Shown: positions 20,408 through 30,911 of the stretch, in pieces
Position numbering within the stretch: the first letter of the stretch is position 1
Layout: every line of letters begins with the position of its first letter
Assembly: GCA_902784565.1 (NCBI GenBank)
Contig: CACZVE010000008.1
Location: 1-63,099 of the forward strand
DNA from: an uncultured Prevotellaceae bacterium
Lineage (GTDB): Bacteria > Bacteroidota > Bacteroidia > Bacteroidales > Bacteroidaceae
Length of the DNA stretch: 63,099 nucleotides
Direction of reading: 5' to 3'
Program-made: the position numbers and the translations under genes
The notes under the pieces: model-generated
Told to the model about the DNA's origin: nothing
The model's input: only the letters and a program-made list of their open reading frames with translations
Database searches by the model: none

Positions 20408-22774
20408 ATGAAATATTCCACATTCTTTTACCTTCTCGGCGCAGCAGTCCTCACGGGCTGTACCGCCGCCGACAAGGTGGCTCCCAAGAACACCATCAAC
20501 CAAGAGGAAGTGATGGCTAAGTTGTCACTCGAAGACAAGGCCCACTTCGTCATCGGTACAGGCATGGCCGGTTTCTCCGGTGATGATGCTGTGATCGGTG
20601 CCACCCGTAGTCTTGTGCCTGGTGCTGCCGGCACAACCTATCCCCTCGACTCTCTCGGTATCCCCGCCATCGTACTGGCCGACGGTCCTGCAGGACTCCG
20701 CATCGACCCCACCCGCGAAGGCGACTCTGCCACATACTATTGCACCCACTTCCCCATCGGTACCCTACTCGCCTCTACCTGGAACACCGAGTTGATTGAA
20801 GAGGTAGGTCAGGCCATCGGCGAAGAGGTGAAGGAATATGGTGCCGACGTACTGTTGGCTCCTGCCCTGAACATCATGCGTAACCCGCTCTGTGGACGTA
20901 ACTTCGAGTACTACTCTGAGGATCCCGTGGTGGCTGGTAAGACCGCTGCCGCCTATATCACCGGTGTGCAGAAGAACGACGTGGGTACAAGCATCAAGCA
21001 CTTCGCCGCCAACAACCAGGAGACGAACCGCATGAACAATGATGCACATATCTCCCAGCGTGCTCTCCGTGAGATCTACCTGAAGGGCTTCGAGATTGCC
21101 ATCAAGGAGAGTAAGCCCTGGACGGTGATGACCTCCTATAACTATATCAATGGCATCTACACTTCTGAGAGCAAGGATCTCGTGGAAACCATCCTCCGTG
21201 ATGAGTGGGGTTATGAGGGAACCGTGATGACCGACTGGTTCGGTGGTAAGGACGGTGCCGTTCAGATGTGGGCCGGTAACGATATGCTGCAGCCGGGTAA
21301 GGCCGAGCAGTTTGACTCCATCGTGGCTGGTGTGAAGAGCGGTAAACTGGCCGAGGCTGACCTCGACCGCAATGTGCAGCGCATCCTCAACCTCGTGGAG
21401 AAGAGTCCTCGCTATCAGGGATATCAGTACAGCAATAAGCCCGACCTGAAGGCTCATGCCCAAGTAACCCGTCAGAGTGCTGCCGAGGGTATGGTGCTCA
21501 TGAAGAATGAGAAGGCCCTGCCCTTCACCGAAAAAGTGAAGAACGTGGCCCTCTACGGTAACACGTCGTATGAGTTCATCGCTGGCGGTACAGGTTCCGG
21601 TAATGTGAACCACGCTTATGTCGTCTCTCTGCTCGATGGTCTGAAGAACGGTGGTTACATGGTCTCTGAGGAACTGAAGACAGCTTACGAAACCTACGCT
21701 GCCGAGCAGAAGGCCAAACAGGAGGCCGAAATCGAGGCTGCTGCCAAGAAGGATCCGAAGAATGCCATGTTGCTGCGCTTCATGCCACGTCCCCTTCCAG
21801 CCGAGAAGCAGTTCTCTGCTGACGAGTTAACGAAGCAGGCCGAAGCCGCCGATATCGCCGTGATCACCATCGGACGTATCTCCGGTGAGTTCATGGACCG
21901 TAAGGTGGCAGACTTCAACCTCAGCGACTCCGAGCGTAAACTTATCGAACAGGTGTGCGAGGTCTATCACAAGGCCAACAAACAAGTCGTGGTGCTGCTG
22001 AACATCGGTGGCGTCATCGAGACAGCCTCTTGGAACGCCCTGCCCGATGCCATCCTCTGTGCCTGGCAGGCTGGTCAGGAAGGTGGCAACAGCGTGGTGG
22101 ATGTACTTAGCGGCAAACAGTCGCCAAGCGGTAAGTTCACCATGACCTGGCCCGTGAAGTTTAATGATGCCTATTCATCCAAGAACTTCCCCATCGACCA
22201 GAATCCGCGCATTGACCTGACAAACCAAGGTCAGAAGAGCGCCAATGTCCGCAACGTCGACTATACCGACTATGAGGAGGATATCTACGTCGGTTATCGT
22301 TACTTCGACTCCTTCGACGTACCCGTTGCCTATCCCTTCGGCTTCGGTCTCTCTTACACCACCTTCGACTATAGCGATGCCAAAGTGACTGAGAAGGGCG
22401 ATGCCTACGAGGTGACTGTCACCGTAAAGAACAGCGGTGAGCGCGAGGGCAAGGAAGTCGTGGAACTCTACGTCGCTGCTCCTGACAGCAAGGCAGCCAA
22501 CAAACCCGCCAAGGAACTCAAGGCCTACGGCAAGACCAAGAACCTGAAGCCCGGAGAGAGCGAGACACTGACACTGAAAGTGAAGACTGCCGACCTGGCC
22601 TCGTTTGATGCCGAAGCCTCTGCTTGGGTGGTTGCCGAGGGTGAATATCAGTTCCTCGTTGCTGCCTCTGCCGCTGACATCAAGGCTACCCTTCCTGCCG
22701 CCGTCAAGGCCCAGCAGACCAAGGCCCACGACGTGATGAAGCCCCAGGCTCCGATGAACCTGTTAAAGAGATAA
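20408..22774 (+). CDS. GH3 family beta-glycosidase lipoprotein
   Basis: This 788-residue family 3 glycoside hydrolase, probably a beta-glucosidase or beta-xylosidase, acts on oligosaccharide ends. A type II signal (AVLTGC, Cys18) predicts a lipid anchor. The N-terminal TIM barrel contains KHFAANNQETNR and the probable nucleophile Asp276 in GTVMTDWFGG. The alpha/beta sandwich follows, with VVLLNIGGVIETASW. The C-terminus is a fibronectin-III-like domain (about 665-745). An Ala/Glu/Lys-rich insertion lies around residues 420-470. The gene sits between two CE1 esterases with short spacers and is likely in one transcript with them. Exact sugar specificity is not readable. Confidence 0.92.
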   Translation: MKYSTFFYLLGAAVLTGCTAADKVAPKNTINQEEVMAKLSLEDKAHFVIGTGMAGFSGDDAVIGATRSLVPGAAGTTYPLDSLGIPAIVLADGPAGLRIDPTREGDSATYYCTHFPIGTLLASTWNTELIEEVGQAIGEEVKEYGADVLLAPALNIMRNPLCGRNFEYYSEDPVVAGKTAAAYITGVQKNDVGTSIKHFAANNQETNRMNNDAHISQRALREIYLKGFEIAIKESKPWTVMTSYNYINGIYTSESKDLVETILRDEWGYEGTVMTDWFGGKDGAVQMWAGNDMLQPGKAEQFDSIVAGVKSGKLAEADLDRNVQRILNLVEKSPRYQGYQYSNKPDLKAHAQVTRQSAAEGMVLMKNEKALPFTEKVKNVALYGNTSYEFIAGGTGSGNVNHAYVVSLLDGLKNGGYMVSEELKTAYETYAAEQKAKQEAEIEAAAKKDPKNAMLLRFMPRPLPAEKQFSADELTKQAEAADIAVITIGRISGEFMDRKVADFNLSDSERKLIEQVCEVYHKANKQVVVLLNIGGVIETASWNALPDAILCAWQAGQEGGNSVVDVLSGKQSPSGKFTMTWPVKFNDAYSSKNFPIDQNPRIDLTNQGQKSANVRNVDYTDYEEDIYVGYRYFDSFDVPVAYPFGFGLSYTTFDYSDAKVTEKGDAYEVTVTVKNSGEREGKEVVELYVAAPDSKAANKPAKELKAYGKTKNLKPGESETLTLKVKTADLASFDAEASAWVVAEGEYQFLVAASAADIKATLPAAVKAQQTKAHDVMKPQAPMNLLKR

Positions 22775-24040
<1,266 letters not shown>

Positions 24041-24066
24041 GAACTAAGAGATACCCAACATCAATA

Positions 24067-24099
24067 AATCCCTGATATCCGATGTGGATATCAGGGATT
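24067..24099. terminator. Bidirectional terminator between the PUL and rnf
   Basis: A perfect 14-bp inverted repeat (AATCCCTGATATCC and its complement) around a 5-nt loop lies between the converging esterase and rnfA genes. AT-rich sequence flanks both sides, so it can serve both strands. Confidence 0.85.
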
Positions 24100-24133
24100 A
24101 TTATATACCATTTTCTCTATCGAGGAGAAACAA

Positions 24134-24736
24134 TTAATCCAGTCCGAAAAGTACTTTCAAACCACCGTCGACACCCGAGAAACCCATGAAGGCAAGACTC
24201 AGCAGTCCGGCAGAGAGCATGACAATAGCCATGCCCTGCATGCCCTTGGGAATCTTTACCAGTTCCAATTGCTCACGCATACCGGCAAAGACCGTCAGAG
24301 CCAGTCCGAAGCCAAGGGCTGTGGAGAAGGCATAGACCACGCTCTGTAACAGATTGTAATCCTTCTGAATCACAAGAATAGCCACACCGAGTACGGCACA
24401 ATTGGTCGTGATCAGGGGCAGGAAGATGCCCAAAGCCTGATAGAGCGCTGGCGACACCTTCTTCAAGATAATCTCCACCATCTGCACCAATGAGGCGATG
24501 ACGAGGATGAAGGCGATGGTCTGCAGATATTGCAGGCCAAAAGCATCAAGCACATATTTCTGTAGGAGCCAAGTAACGATGGTAGCCAGTGTCAGCACAA
24601 AGGCAACGGCAGCCGACATGCCCAACGAGGTATCTATCTTCTTCGAGACGCCCAAGAACGGACAGATGCCGAGGAACTGTGACAACACGATGTTGTTCAC
24701 GAAGATGGCGGAAATGAAAATCAAGATATATTCCAT
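24134..24736 (-). CDS. rnfA: Ion-translocating oxidoreductase subunit RnfA
   Basis: This 200-residue integral membrane subunit of the Rnf complex passes electrons from ferredoxin to NAD while moving Na+ or H+. Six hydrophobic helices are visible. Family hallmarks are VNNIVLSQFLGICPFLGVSK near the N-terminus and LPLITTNCAVLGVA in the middle, each with the cysteine that supplies the RnfA/RnfE iron-sulfur site. It is last in rseC-rnfBCDGEA, 3 nt after rnfE. Length is normal. Confidence 0.95.
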   Translation of the reverse strand: MEYILIFISAIFVNNIVLSQFLGICPFLGVSKKIDTSLGMSAAVAFVLTLATIVTWLLQKYVLDAFGLQYLQTIAFILVIASLVQMVEIILKKVSPALYQALGIFLPLITTNCAVLGVAILVIQKDYNLLQSVVYAFSTALGFGLALTVFAGMREQLELVKIPKGMQGMAIVMLSAGLLSLAFMGFSGVDGGLKVLFGLD

Positions 24737-24739
24737 AAA

Positions 24740-25324
24740 TTATGCTTGCCTAAGTTTATTGACGATTGCGATGAGGAAGCCGAGGGTGATAAAGGCACCC
24801 GGAGGCAATACGAAGAGTAGGATGTTGTAGGTCTCTGGCAACAGCGTAAAACCGAAGACAGAGCCTGCGCCGAGTAACTCTCGGCAGATACCCAAGAGCG
24901 TCAGTCCCAGTGTAAAACCAAGGCCGATGCCGATACCATCAAACAGAGAAGCCACAGGCGAGTTCTTGGCGGCAAAAGCCTCCGCACGTCCGAGGATGAC
25001 GCAGTTCACTACAATCAGCGGGATAAACAGTCCGAGGGCAGCATCAATATCTGGCAGGAAAGCCTTGATAACCATCTGGAGAATCGTCACGAAAGCGGCA
25101 ATCACCACGATAAACACAGGGATACGTACCTTATCAGGCGTGACACTCTTCAGACACGAAATGACAAAATTGGTGCAGATGAGTACTGCCATTGTGGCGA
25201 GTCCCATCGACATACCATTCAAGGCAGAGGTGGTAGTGGCCAGCGTGGGACACATACCCAGCATCAGGACGAACGTAGGGTTCTCCTTGACGATGCCATT
25301 CTTGATAATCTGTATTACGTTCAT
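24740..25324 (-). CDS. rnfE: Ion-translocating oxidoreductase subunit RnfE
   Basis: This 194-residue polytopic membrane protein is related to RnfA. It shows the diagnostic LMLGMCPTLATTTSALNG and LFIPLIVVNCVILGRAEAFA, with the paired cysteines of the membrane iron-sulfur centre. Six helices are expected. It lies between rnfG and rnfA with 3-nt spacers, consistent with translational coupling. Confidence 0.95.
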   Translation of the reverse strand: MNVIQIIKNGIVKENPTFVLMLGMCPTLATTTSALNGMSMGLATMAVLICTNFVISCLKSVTPDKVRIPVFIVVIAAFVTILQMVIKAFLPDIDAALGLFIPLIVVNCVILGRAEAFAAKNSPVASLFDGIGIGLGFTLGLTLLGICRELLGAGSVFGFTLLPETYNILLFVLPPGAFITLGFLIAIVNKLRQA

Positions 25325-25327
25325 ACC

Positions 25328-25957
25328 TTATTCCTCCTTCTTTTGTTTTGTAGCACCACTCACGCCATCAGTGGTGGGCGTAGCCTTATAAGCGTTATAA
25401 GCATTATTGATGGCGAGCAGGAAAGCCCGACTGGTAATGGTAGAAGCCGTGATGGCATCCACCTGACCACCGTCCTTAGAGACTGTCAGCGGTTCAGCAG
25501 GTGACTTACCGATGATGTCACCCTTCTCACCCTTCTGGAACCACTTGTCTGCCTTGGCACCCAGTCCCGGAGTCTCCGCATGTTCCAACAGAGTATAACC
25601 GAGAATCTTACCGTCAGGATCAAAGCCCACAAGCACTTTCAGGTTACCACCGAAACCACCCGTTGTACTCTCGACGGCTGCACCGAGATCCTGTTGTTTG
25701 GCATCCTGAATCTGATAGATGATATAGGTAAGTTCTTTACCCTTGGCATCGTTCCGGCAAACAGTATCGGTCTTGGCGACAACGATATCATCGCATACCA
25801 TCACTGTCTTGAGACCATCGGCAAGGGCTTTTTCTTTCTGTTGAGCAATAGGCCCTTCGGTGAGGTGGTTCACATAAGCAAGGATACCACCCATGACAAC
25901 GGCCACTGCTGTGAGTACCAGCACCATATTTGTTAATGATGATTCCAGTTTCTTCAT
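25328..25957 (-). CDS. rnfG: Ion-translocating oxidoreductase subunit RnfG
   Basis: This 209-residue subunit carries covalently bound FMN on its periplasmic face. An N-terminal helix (about 10-30) is followed by an FMN-binding domain. The site usually written SGAT reads TAST here (DAITASTITSRAF, with Thr173 as the likely acceptor), so the preceding residues deviate although the acceptor is kept. A SGAT string near the C-terminus lies outside the domain and is probably chance. It overlaps rnfD by 4 nt and has a hydrophilic Lys/Glu tail. Confidence 0.93.
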   Translation of the reverse strand: MKKLESSLTNMVLVLTAVAVVMGGILAYVNHLTEGPIAQQKEKALADGLKTVMVCDDIVVAKTDTVCRNDAKGKELTYIIYQIQDAKQQDLGAAVESTTGGFGGNLKVLVGFDPDGKILGYTLLEHAETPGLGAKADKWFQKGEKGDIIGKSPAEPLTVSKDGGQVDAITASTITSRAFLLAINNAYNAYKATPTTDGVSGATKQKKEE

Positions 25958-26946
25958 TTTGTAACCTCCCCGAATCGTTTTGGTTTCACATAATTATTGA
26001 TCAGCGGCGTAAACGCATTCATAATGAGAATGGCGAACGACATACCCTCGGGATAGGCACCCCAGTTACGGATGATAATCGTAAGGAAACCGATGGCGAT
26101 GCCGTAGATGATCTGACCTTTCGGTATCATCGGCGAGGTCACATAGTCCGTTGCCATGAAGATGGCACCTAACATCAGACCACCGGAGAGGATCACGGAT
26201 ACAGGATCTGCGTAGGCTGGATTAGCCAGATGAAGCAGTCCTGCAATGATGAACACCGTAGCGATTATCGACACAGGGATGTGCCAGGTGATGATCTTCT
26301 TCCACAACATATAGGCCAGACCGATGAGCAGTGCCAAAGCACAGATCTCACCCATGGCTCCCGCCCCGTCAGGATGACTGCCGATGAACAGACTCAACGA
26401 GTCAGGCAGTTGATTCAACACAGAGGCATCCCCACTTTTCACAGCCTCCTTCATAATGGATAGTGGTGTGGCTCCCGTCTCTGCATCAAGATATTTGTCC
26501 CACTGTCCCACCTTCGGCCATGTAGTCATCTGGGCTGGAAAGGCCACGAGCAGTGCACAACGGCCTACCAGAGCTGGATTGAAAAGGTTATTACCGAGAC
26601 CACCAAATGTCATCTTAGCCACACCGATGGCAAAGAGTGCACCGATGAGAATAATCCAAATGGGGAGGTTCGACGGCAGGTTGAAGGCGAGCAGCAGACC
26701 CGTAAGGGCTGCAGAACCATCGAGGATGGTCAGTCGCTCCTGCTTCAGGATATATTTGCTGATGGCCCACTCGAAGAAGACGCAGGCTGCCACACTCGTT
26801 ACCGTCACAATGACGGAACCCAGTCCGAAGAAGTAGAACGACACGAGCAACGCGGGTATCAGGGCAATGATGACCCCGTACATGTTGCGTTCTACCGTAT
26901 CAGTGCCATGGGCGTGCGGCGAAAGTGATACAATTAGTTTTCCCAT
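25954..26946 (-). CDS. rnfD: Ion-translocating oxidoreductase subunit RnfD
   Basis: This 330-residue membrane subunit has about ten helices. It carries the covalent FMN site ETGATPLS with acceptor Thr160, as in RnfD/NqrB proteins. It starts 6 nt after rnfC and overlaps rnfG by 4 nt. Other family features are KMTFGGLGNNLFNPALVGR and the C-terminal NWGAYPEGMSFAILIMN. Length is typical. Confidence 0.95.
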   Translation of the reverse strand: MGKLIVSLSPHAHGTDTVERNMYGVIIALIPALLVSFYFFGLGSVIVTVTSVAACVFFEWAISKYILKQERLTILDGSAALTGLLLAFNLPSNLPIWIILIGALFAIGVAKMTFGGLGNNLFNPALVGRCALLVAFPAQMTTWPKVGQWDKYLDAETGATPLSIMKEAVKSGDASVLNQLPDSLSLFIGSHPDGAGAMGEICALALLIGLAYMLWKKIITWHIPVSIIATVFIIAGLLHLANPAYADPVSVILSGGLMLGAIFMATDYVTSPMIPKGQIIYGIAIGFLTIIIRNWGAYPEGMSFAILIMNAFTPLINNYVKPKRFGEVTK

Positions 26947-26952
26947 ATCTTA

Positions 26953-28317
26953 TTACTTTGCATTTCTGGTTCGGATGATACCCATGACTGTCGTCTTGCC
27001 GACACGGATATTGTCGAGCAACGGACGATGGGCAGGACAGGTGAACTGGCACGAGCCACACTCGATACAACTGACGATCTTCTCCTGTTCTGCACGCTCC
27101 CAGTGCTTCACCTCGGAGAGTTTGGCGAGGAGATAAGGCTCCAATCCCATCGGACAGGCACTGACACACTTGGCACAACGGATACAGGGCTGCGGTTCCT
27201 TGCGACGGGCTTCATCGTCAGAGAGAATCGTCACCGAGTTGGTTCCCTTGCAGACAGGCACTTCATCAGAAGTCAGTGCCTTACCCATCATCGGACCACC
27301 TGCCAAGAGTTTATTATCACCCTCAGGCATACCGCCACAGACATCGATGAGATCCTTCATCGGCGTACCTATACGAACAAGGAAATTGCCTGGGTTCTGG
27401 AGTCGTTTGCCCGTCACTGTGGTATAGCGCTCAAAGAGAGGCTTATGCTTCATCACCGCCTCATAGACGGCAAAGGCTGTTCCTACATTCTGTACGATGG
27501 CACCCACATTTACGGGGATGGCAGGTGGTGCCGGTACCTGACGATTGATGACGGCATCGACCAGTTGTTTTTCTCCGCCCTGTGGATAACGTTGCTTCAA
27601 GGGCACCACTTCTACCTGATACTTGGATCCGCTGAATTTCTCAGCGCATTTCTTTGTCATCAGTTCGATGGCAGCAGGTTTGTTGGTTTCTATACCAATA
27701 TAGCCCGTAGTCACCTTAGCGCCCATCATCAGAAGTTCAAGTCCAATCAGAATCTCATCGGCATGCTCCATCATCAGACGGAAGTCGGCAGTGATATAGG
27801 GCTCACACTCCACGGCATTGATGATAATACATTCTGCCTTGGCAGTAGGCGGGGGCGTGAGTTTGATGAAGGTGGGAAAACAGGCACCACCCATACCGAC
27901 GACACCAGCCTCTTTAACACGGGAGACAATCTCCTCAGGTGTCAGTTCGGGATGAGCCTCTACAGTTTCCAATTTGTCGGAACGGTCTATCGTCTCTTCC
28001 CACTCATCCCCATCCACATTGATAATTATCACGGGCTTACGGTAACCGGTTGCATCGATGGCAGTATCAATCTTCAAGACCGTACCACTCACAGACGAAT
28101 GGATTGGTGCCGACACGAAACCGCTGGCCTCAGCAATCAACGTACCTACCTTCACCTTGTCGCCTTTCTGGACAACAGGTTTGGCAGGCTTACCGATATG
28201 TTGACTCAAGGGGAAGATGGCCTGCTTGGGCAAGGCTGCCACCTGAGTAGCCACTTCGTGAGTCAGTTTGTTTTCCTCGGGGTGGATACCACCTATACTA
28301 AAGGTTTTAATATTCAT
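26953..28317 (-). CDS. rnfC: Ion-translocating oxidoreductase subunit RnfC
   Basis: This 454-residue peripheral subunit carries the NADH/FMN site and two [4Fe-4S] clusters. An N-terminal RnfC barrel is followed by the nucleotide-binding GVVGMGGACFPTFIKL region. Two ferredoxin-type clusters lie near the C-terminus: CIRCAKCVSACP and CIECGSCQFTCP. It overlaps rnfB by 4 nt. It lacks the long Ala/Lys-rich tail of enterobacterial RnfC. Confidence 0.95.
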   Translation of the reverse strand: MNIKTFSIGGIHPEENKLTHEVATQVAALPKQAIFPLSQHIGKPAKPVVQKGDKVKVGTLIAEASGFVSAPIHSSVSGTVLKIDTAIDATGYRKPVIIINVDGDEWEETIDRSDKLETVEAHPELTPEEIVSRVKEAGVVGMGGACFPTFIKLTPPPTAKAECIIINAVECEPYITADFRLMMEHADEILIGLELLMMGAKVTTGYIGIETNKPAAIELMTKKCAEKFSGSKYQVEVVPLKQRYPQGGEKQLVDAVINRQVPAPPAIPVNVGAIVQNVGTAFAVYEAVMKHKPLFERYTTVTGKRLQNPGNFLVRIGTPMKDLIDVCGGMPEGDNKLLAGGPMMGKALTSDEVPVCKGTNSVTILSDDEARRKEPQPCIRCAKCVSACPMGLEPYLLAKLSEVKHWERAEQEKIVSCIECGSCQFTCPAHRPLLDNIRVGKTTVMGIIRTRNAK

Positions 28318-29219
28318 GCTTGGGCCTCCTTTCCTTCGTTAGTGGATGATGATGGATTCTCTGGAGATTCCGAGGTTTCCGGTTTCGGCTTCGGAGCCGG
28401 GAAATTCACGGCAATGATAGCATGTGTCGGACAGGCCTTCTCACACTTCCGACACAGACGACACTTGTCGGGATCGATATACGAGAGATTATTCTCGACA
28501 GTGATGGCACCGAAGGCACACTCCTTCTCACACTTGCTGCAACCGATACACGACACCTTACAGGCTTTCATCGATACAGCACCTTTGTCTTTGTTGACAC
28601 AGGACACATACACTCTCCTACCCTTCGGGCCTTTCTTACGGAGTTCGATGATACCACGTGGACAAACCATCGCACAGGTACCGCACGACGTACATTTCTC
28701 CTCGTCCACCTCGGCAATGCCCGTCTCGGGATTGATGTGGATGGCCCCAAACTTACACACCTCCACACAATCGCCACAACCCAGACAGCCAAAGCCACAA
28801 GCCGTCTCTCCTGCACCACAGGCATGCATGGCAGCACAGGTACGGAGACCTGCGTATTCGGCAATCTTCGGACGATACTCACACGTTCCCTGACATCTGA
28901 CGACGGCTACCTTCGGTTCTCCATGGGCAATGGCCATACCCAACAAGTCGGCTACCTTCCCCATCACCTCCGGACCGCCCACAGGACAGTTCAGACCCTC
29001 AATGGAACCAGCATCGACACCTTTCACAAGTGCATCAGCCATACCGCCACATCCTGCGAATCCACAACCACCGCAATTGGCTCCCGGCAACAAGTCGGTT
29101 ACTTGTGCCGTACGGGGATCCTCATAGACCCAAAACTTCTTGGAAGCGACAAACAGCACAATGGCGGCTATCAGACCGATGGCTCCAAGTGCAATGACTG
29201 CAATCAAGATGAAATTCAT
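28314..29219 (-). CDS. rnfB: Ion-translocating oxidoreductase subunit RnfB
   Basis: This 301-residue ferredoxin-like subunit is the entry point for electrons from ferredoxin. An N-terminal membrane helix (about 3-25) is followed by the Fer4-like motif PGANCGGCGFAGCGG. Several CxxCxxCxxxC clusters follow, including CLGCGDCVEVC, CTSCGTCAMVCP, CIGCSKCEKEC and CRLCRKCEKACP. The tail is Pro/Ser/Glu rich. It is the first rnf gene, 25 nt after rseC. Confidence 0.95.
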   Translation of the reverse strand: MNFILIAVIALGAIGLIAAIVLFVASKKFWVYEDPRTAQVTDLLPGANCGGCGFAGCGGMADALVKGVDAGSIEGLNCPVGGPEVMGKVADLLGMAIAHGEPKVAVVRCQGTCEYRPKIAEYAGLRTCAAMHACGAGETACGFGCLGCGDCVEVCKFGAIHINPETGIAEVDEEKCTSCGTCAMVCPRGIIELRKKGPKGRRVYVSCVNKDKGAVSMKACKVSCIGCSKCEKECAFGAITVENNLSYIDPDKCRLCRKCEKACPTHAIIAVNFPAPKPKPETSESPENPSSSTNEGKEAQA

Positions 29220-29244
29220 AAAAGTATTCTCTATTTGTTCTTAT

Positions 29245-29658
29245 TCATTCTTCTATCCGGAAGGACACCTGCTGACGGATGCTGTCACGCAACAGCCAGA
29301 GGAGGATATAATATGGTATCAGTGCCCCCAGTGATGCCAGTGCAGCGATGCCTTCATCGCCAGTCCAGCGAAGGACTATCAGCAGTACCGCAACCATCAG
29401 GAGCAGGGGAATACCGAAACCCAACAACAAGGCCCGGTTCGCCACCTCCTTCGAGGCTGATACCACCACCTCCTGTCCCGTTGAGTACTTGGCTGTATCA
29501 CAGCCAAATACATCCACCAGTTTCTCCTTCGATTCCGAGGCATTACAATGTGAAGCCACCTTACAGGCTGCACAGGCTGATGTCTGGATGATACGTACCT
29601 TCACGCAATCGCCCTCGATACGGTCAATAACCCCAGGATGTGATATCTTATTACTCAT
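29245..29658 (-). CDS. rseC: RseC/SoxR-reducing-system family membrane protein
   Basis: This 137-residue inner-membrane protein has a small N-terminal domain with a cysteine cluster (CAACKVASHC). Two helices follow (about 75-93 and 104-123, separated by a short loop). RseC-type proteins accompany rnf operons and are linked to redox control, for example reduction of SoxR in enterobacteria. Here the protein leads the rnf operon and has a -7 box upstream, so it is probably the first gene of the transcript. The exact role in Bacteroidales is not established from sequence. Confidence 0.88.
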   Translation of the reverse strand: MSNKISHPGVIDRIEGDCVKVRIIQTSACAACKVASHCNASESKEKLVDVFGCDTAKYSTGQEVVVSASKEVANRALLLGFGIPLLLMVAVLLIVLRWTGDEGIAALASLGALIPYYILLWLLRDSIRQQVSFRIEE

Positions 29659-29686
29659 GGAAACAATCTGCCGACCTAACGACGTG

Positions 29687-29694
29687 CAAAGGTA
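29687..29694 (-). promoter_or_regulatory. -7 box of the rseC-rnf operon
   Basis: TACCTTTG on the minus strand lies 29 nt ahead of the rseC ATG. The -33 region falls in the AATTAAG tract and has no clear TTTG. Confidence 0.55.
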
Positions 29695-29700
29695 CGAATA

Positions 29701-29728
29701 AATTAAGAATTAAAGATTAAGTATTAAG
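29701..29728. repeat. Heptanucleotide tract, AATTAAG type, four units
   Basis: The units AATTAAG, AATTAAA, GATTAAG and TATTAAG lie head to tail between the divergent rseC and 29812 genes. They occupy the -33 region of the rnf promoter. Confidence 0.85.
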
Positions 29729-29755
29729 AATATTTTCAAAAAAAAGCCATAATCG

Positions 29756-29786
29756 TTTGCAGTTTCGGAGTTTTTTTATACTTTTG
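29756..29786 (+). promoter_or_regulatory. Promoter of the acidic hypothetical gene
   Basis: TTTG (29756-29759) and TACTTTTG (29779-29786) are separated by 19 nt, a good Bacteroidetes promoter, 25 nt before the ATG at 29812. Confidence 0.75.
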
Positions 29787-29811
29787 TGCCGTCATAGAGA
29801 CAAAAGACAGA

Positions 29812-30252
29812 ATGAAAGCGACAGAACAGACACTCCAGCAGATTGAACGCGCTATCCGTAAGATTAGCGAGAAGTTCCCCACGAGTAACGAGGCCACGCA
29901 GATGACAGACATCCATCTCCGTGTCACTCAGGAGTCGGGCGAACTGATGGCGTTCGACGATGATGACAACGAACTGAACAGGTGCATCGTGGAACAGTGG
30001 ATAGACAACAAGGATGATGATTTCTTTGAGCAGATCACCCCTGTGCTGCGCAGGTGTCTCGACAGTCAGAAACAGGTCATAGAGAACATGTCGATTCTCA
30101 AGCCCTACTCTTTTGTCCTCGAAGACGATGACAAGGAATCCATCGCCGAACTGTTTGTTGTCGATGATGATGTGGTCATCATCGACCCCGACCTGATGGA
30201 AGGACTCGACAAGGATCTTGATGACTTCCTTGAAAAACTGTTAGCAGACTAA
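29812..30252 (+). CDS. Conserved acidic cytoplasmic protein, unknown function
   Basis: This 146-residue soluble protein has no signal peptide or membrane helix. It is very rich in Asp and Glu (AFDDDDNELN, LEDDDKESIAELFVVDDDVV) and has predicted helices at both ends. It resembles small conserved Bacteroidales proteins without an assigned function. It is monocistronic from its own promoter. Its stop overlaps that of the converging lipoprotein gene by 4 nt. No enzymatic motif was found. Confidence 0.75.
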   Translation: MKATEQTLQQIERAIRKISEKFPTSNEATQMTDIHLRVTQESGELMAFDDDDNELNRCIVEQWIDNKDDDFFEQITPVLRRCLDSQKQVIENMSILKPYSFVLEDDDKESIAELFVVDDDVVIIDPDLMEGLDKDLDDFLEKLLAD

Positions 30253-30911
30253 AACGCAGGCTTGTCCTCATAGTCTATCTCATCCGCTTCCTCGAAATGA
30301 CGGGAAGGATCGATATGATAGACCCGTTGTACCTCAGCCTTGAACTTACCCGAATAATCCGTCAGACGAATCTCGTAATCACTGGTGATGACAAAGTCCT
30401 GAATCAACTGATCCTCAGGATCGGCCAATTCATTCTCCTTGGCTTCCTCCTTACTGATAGCATAGAGACTCAGTTTATCAACGGGCATATACTCATCATC
30501 GAGTGAATAGAGCCAGAGGGAATAGAGGCCGTCACCCTCATCGGCAGCCAGAATCATCAGTCTTGCTCCTGCCGTCTCAGGCAGGGAGATGGCCTTCGGT
30601 TCTATCCGTCCTTCCAACCCCATAAACGCAGCCAGTTCTGCCGGTACCACCTTATAGCCCGGCAGGAATCTCACGTAATCATCCGAATAACGGATAGGCA
30701 GTGTCTGAAGCCCCAGACTATCGTAGAACAACTGCACCGGACTGACATCACGGTCCAGATGGATGCCCTGTGCCTCCAGTTTCTCCTTGGCCTCCAACTT
30801 GGCAATACTATCAAGTTTCTGTTGCATCTGTTCTGGTGACAGACGGTTATTCTTACACGCTCCAAATACCAGCACAGCCAGTACCAGGACTCCCAAAGAC
30901 ACCCTTCTCAT
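30249..30911 (-). CDS. Hypothetical lipoprotein
   Basis: This is a 220-residue protein with a type II signal peptide (VLVLAVLVFGACKNN, Cys19). A Lys/Glu/Gln-rich helical segment follows, then a mixed soluble domain rich in acidic residues and ending DYEDKPAF. It starts inside the stop of the GHL10 gene (ATGA overlap) and is the last gene of the metH-HAD-GHL10 unit. No family was recognised. Envelope location is inferred from the lipobox. Confidence 0.75.
   Translation of the reverse strand: MRRVSLGVLVLAVLVFGACKNNRLSPEQMQQKLDSIAKLEAKEKLEAQGIHLDRDVSPVQLFYDSLGLQTLPIRYSDDYVRFLPGYKVVPAELAAFMGLEGRIEPKAISLPETAGARLMILAADEGDGLYSLWLYSLDDEYMPVDKLSLYAISKEEAKENELADPEDQLIQDFVITSDYEIRLTDYSGKFKAEVQRVYHIDPSRHFEEADEIDYEDKPAF

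Noticed and set aside
27028-28893. A 621-codon plus-strand frame across rnfC and rnfB
   Set aside because: It is antisense to two conserved iron-sulfur protein genes and has no domain, signal or promoter.
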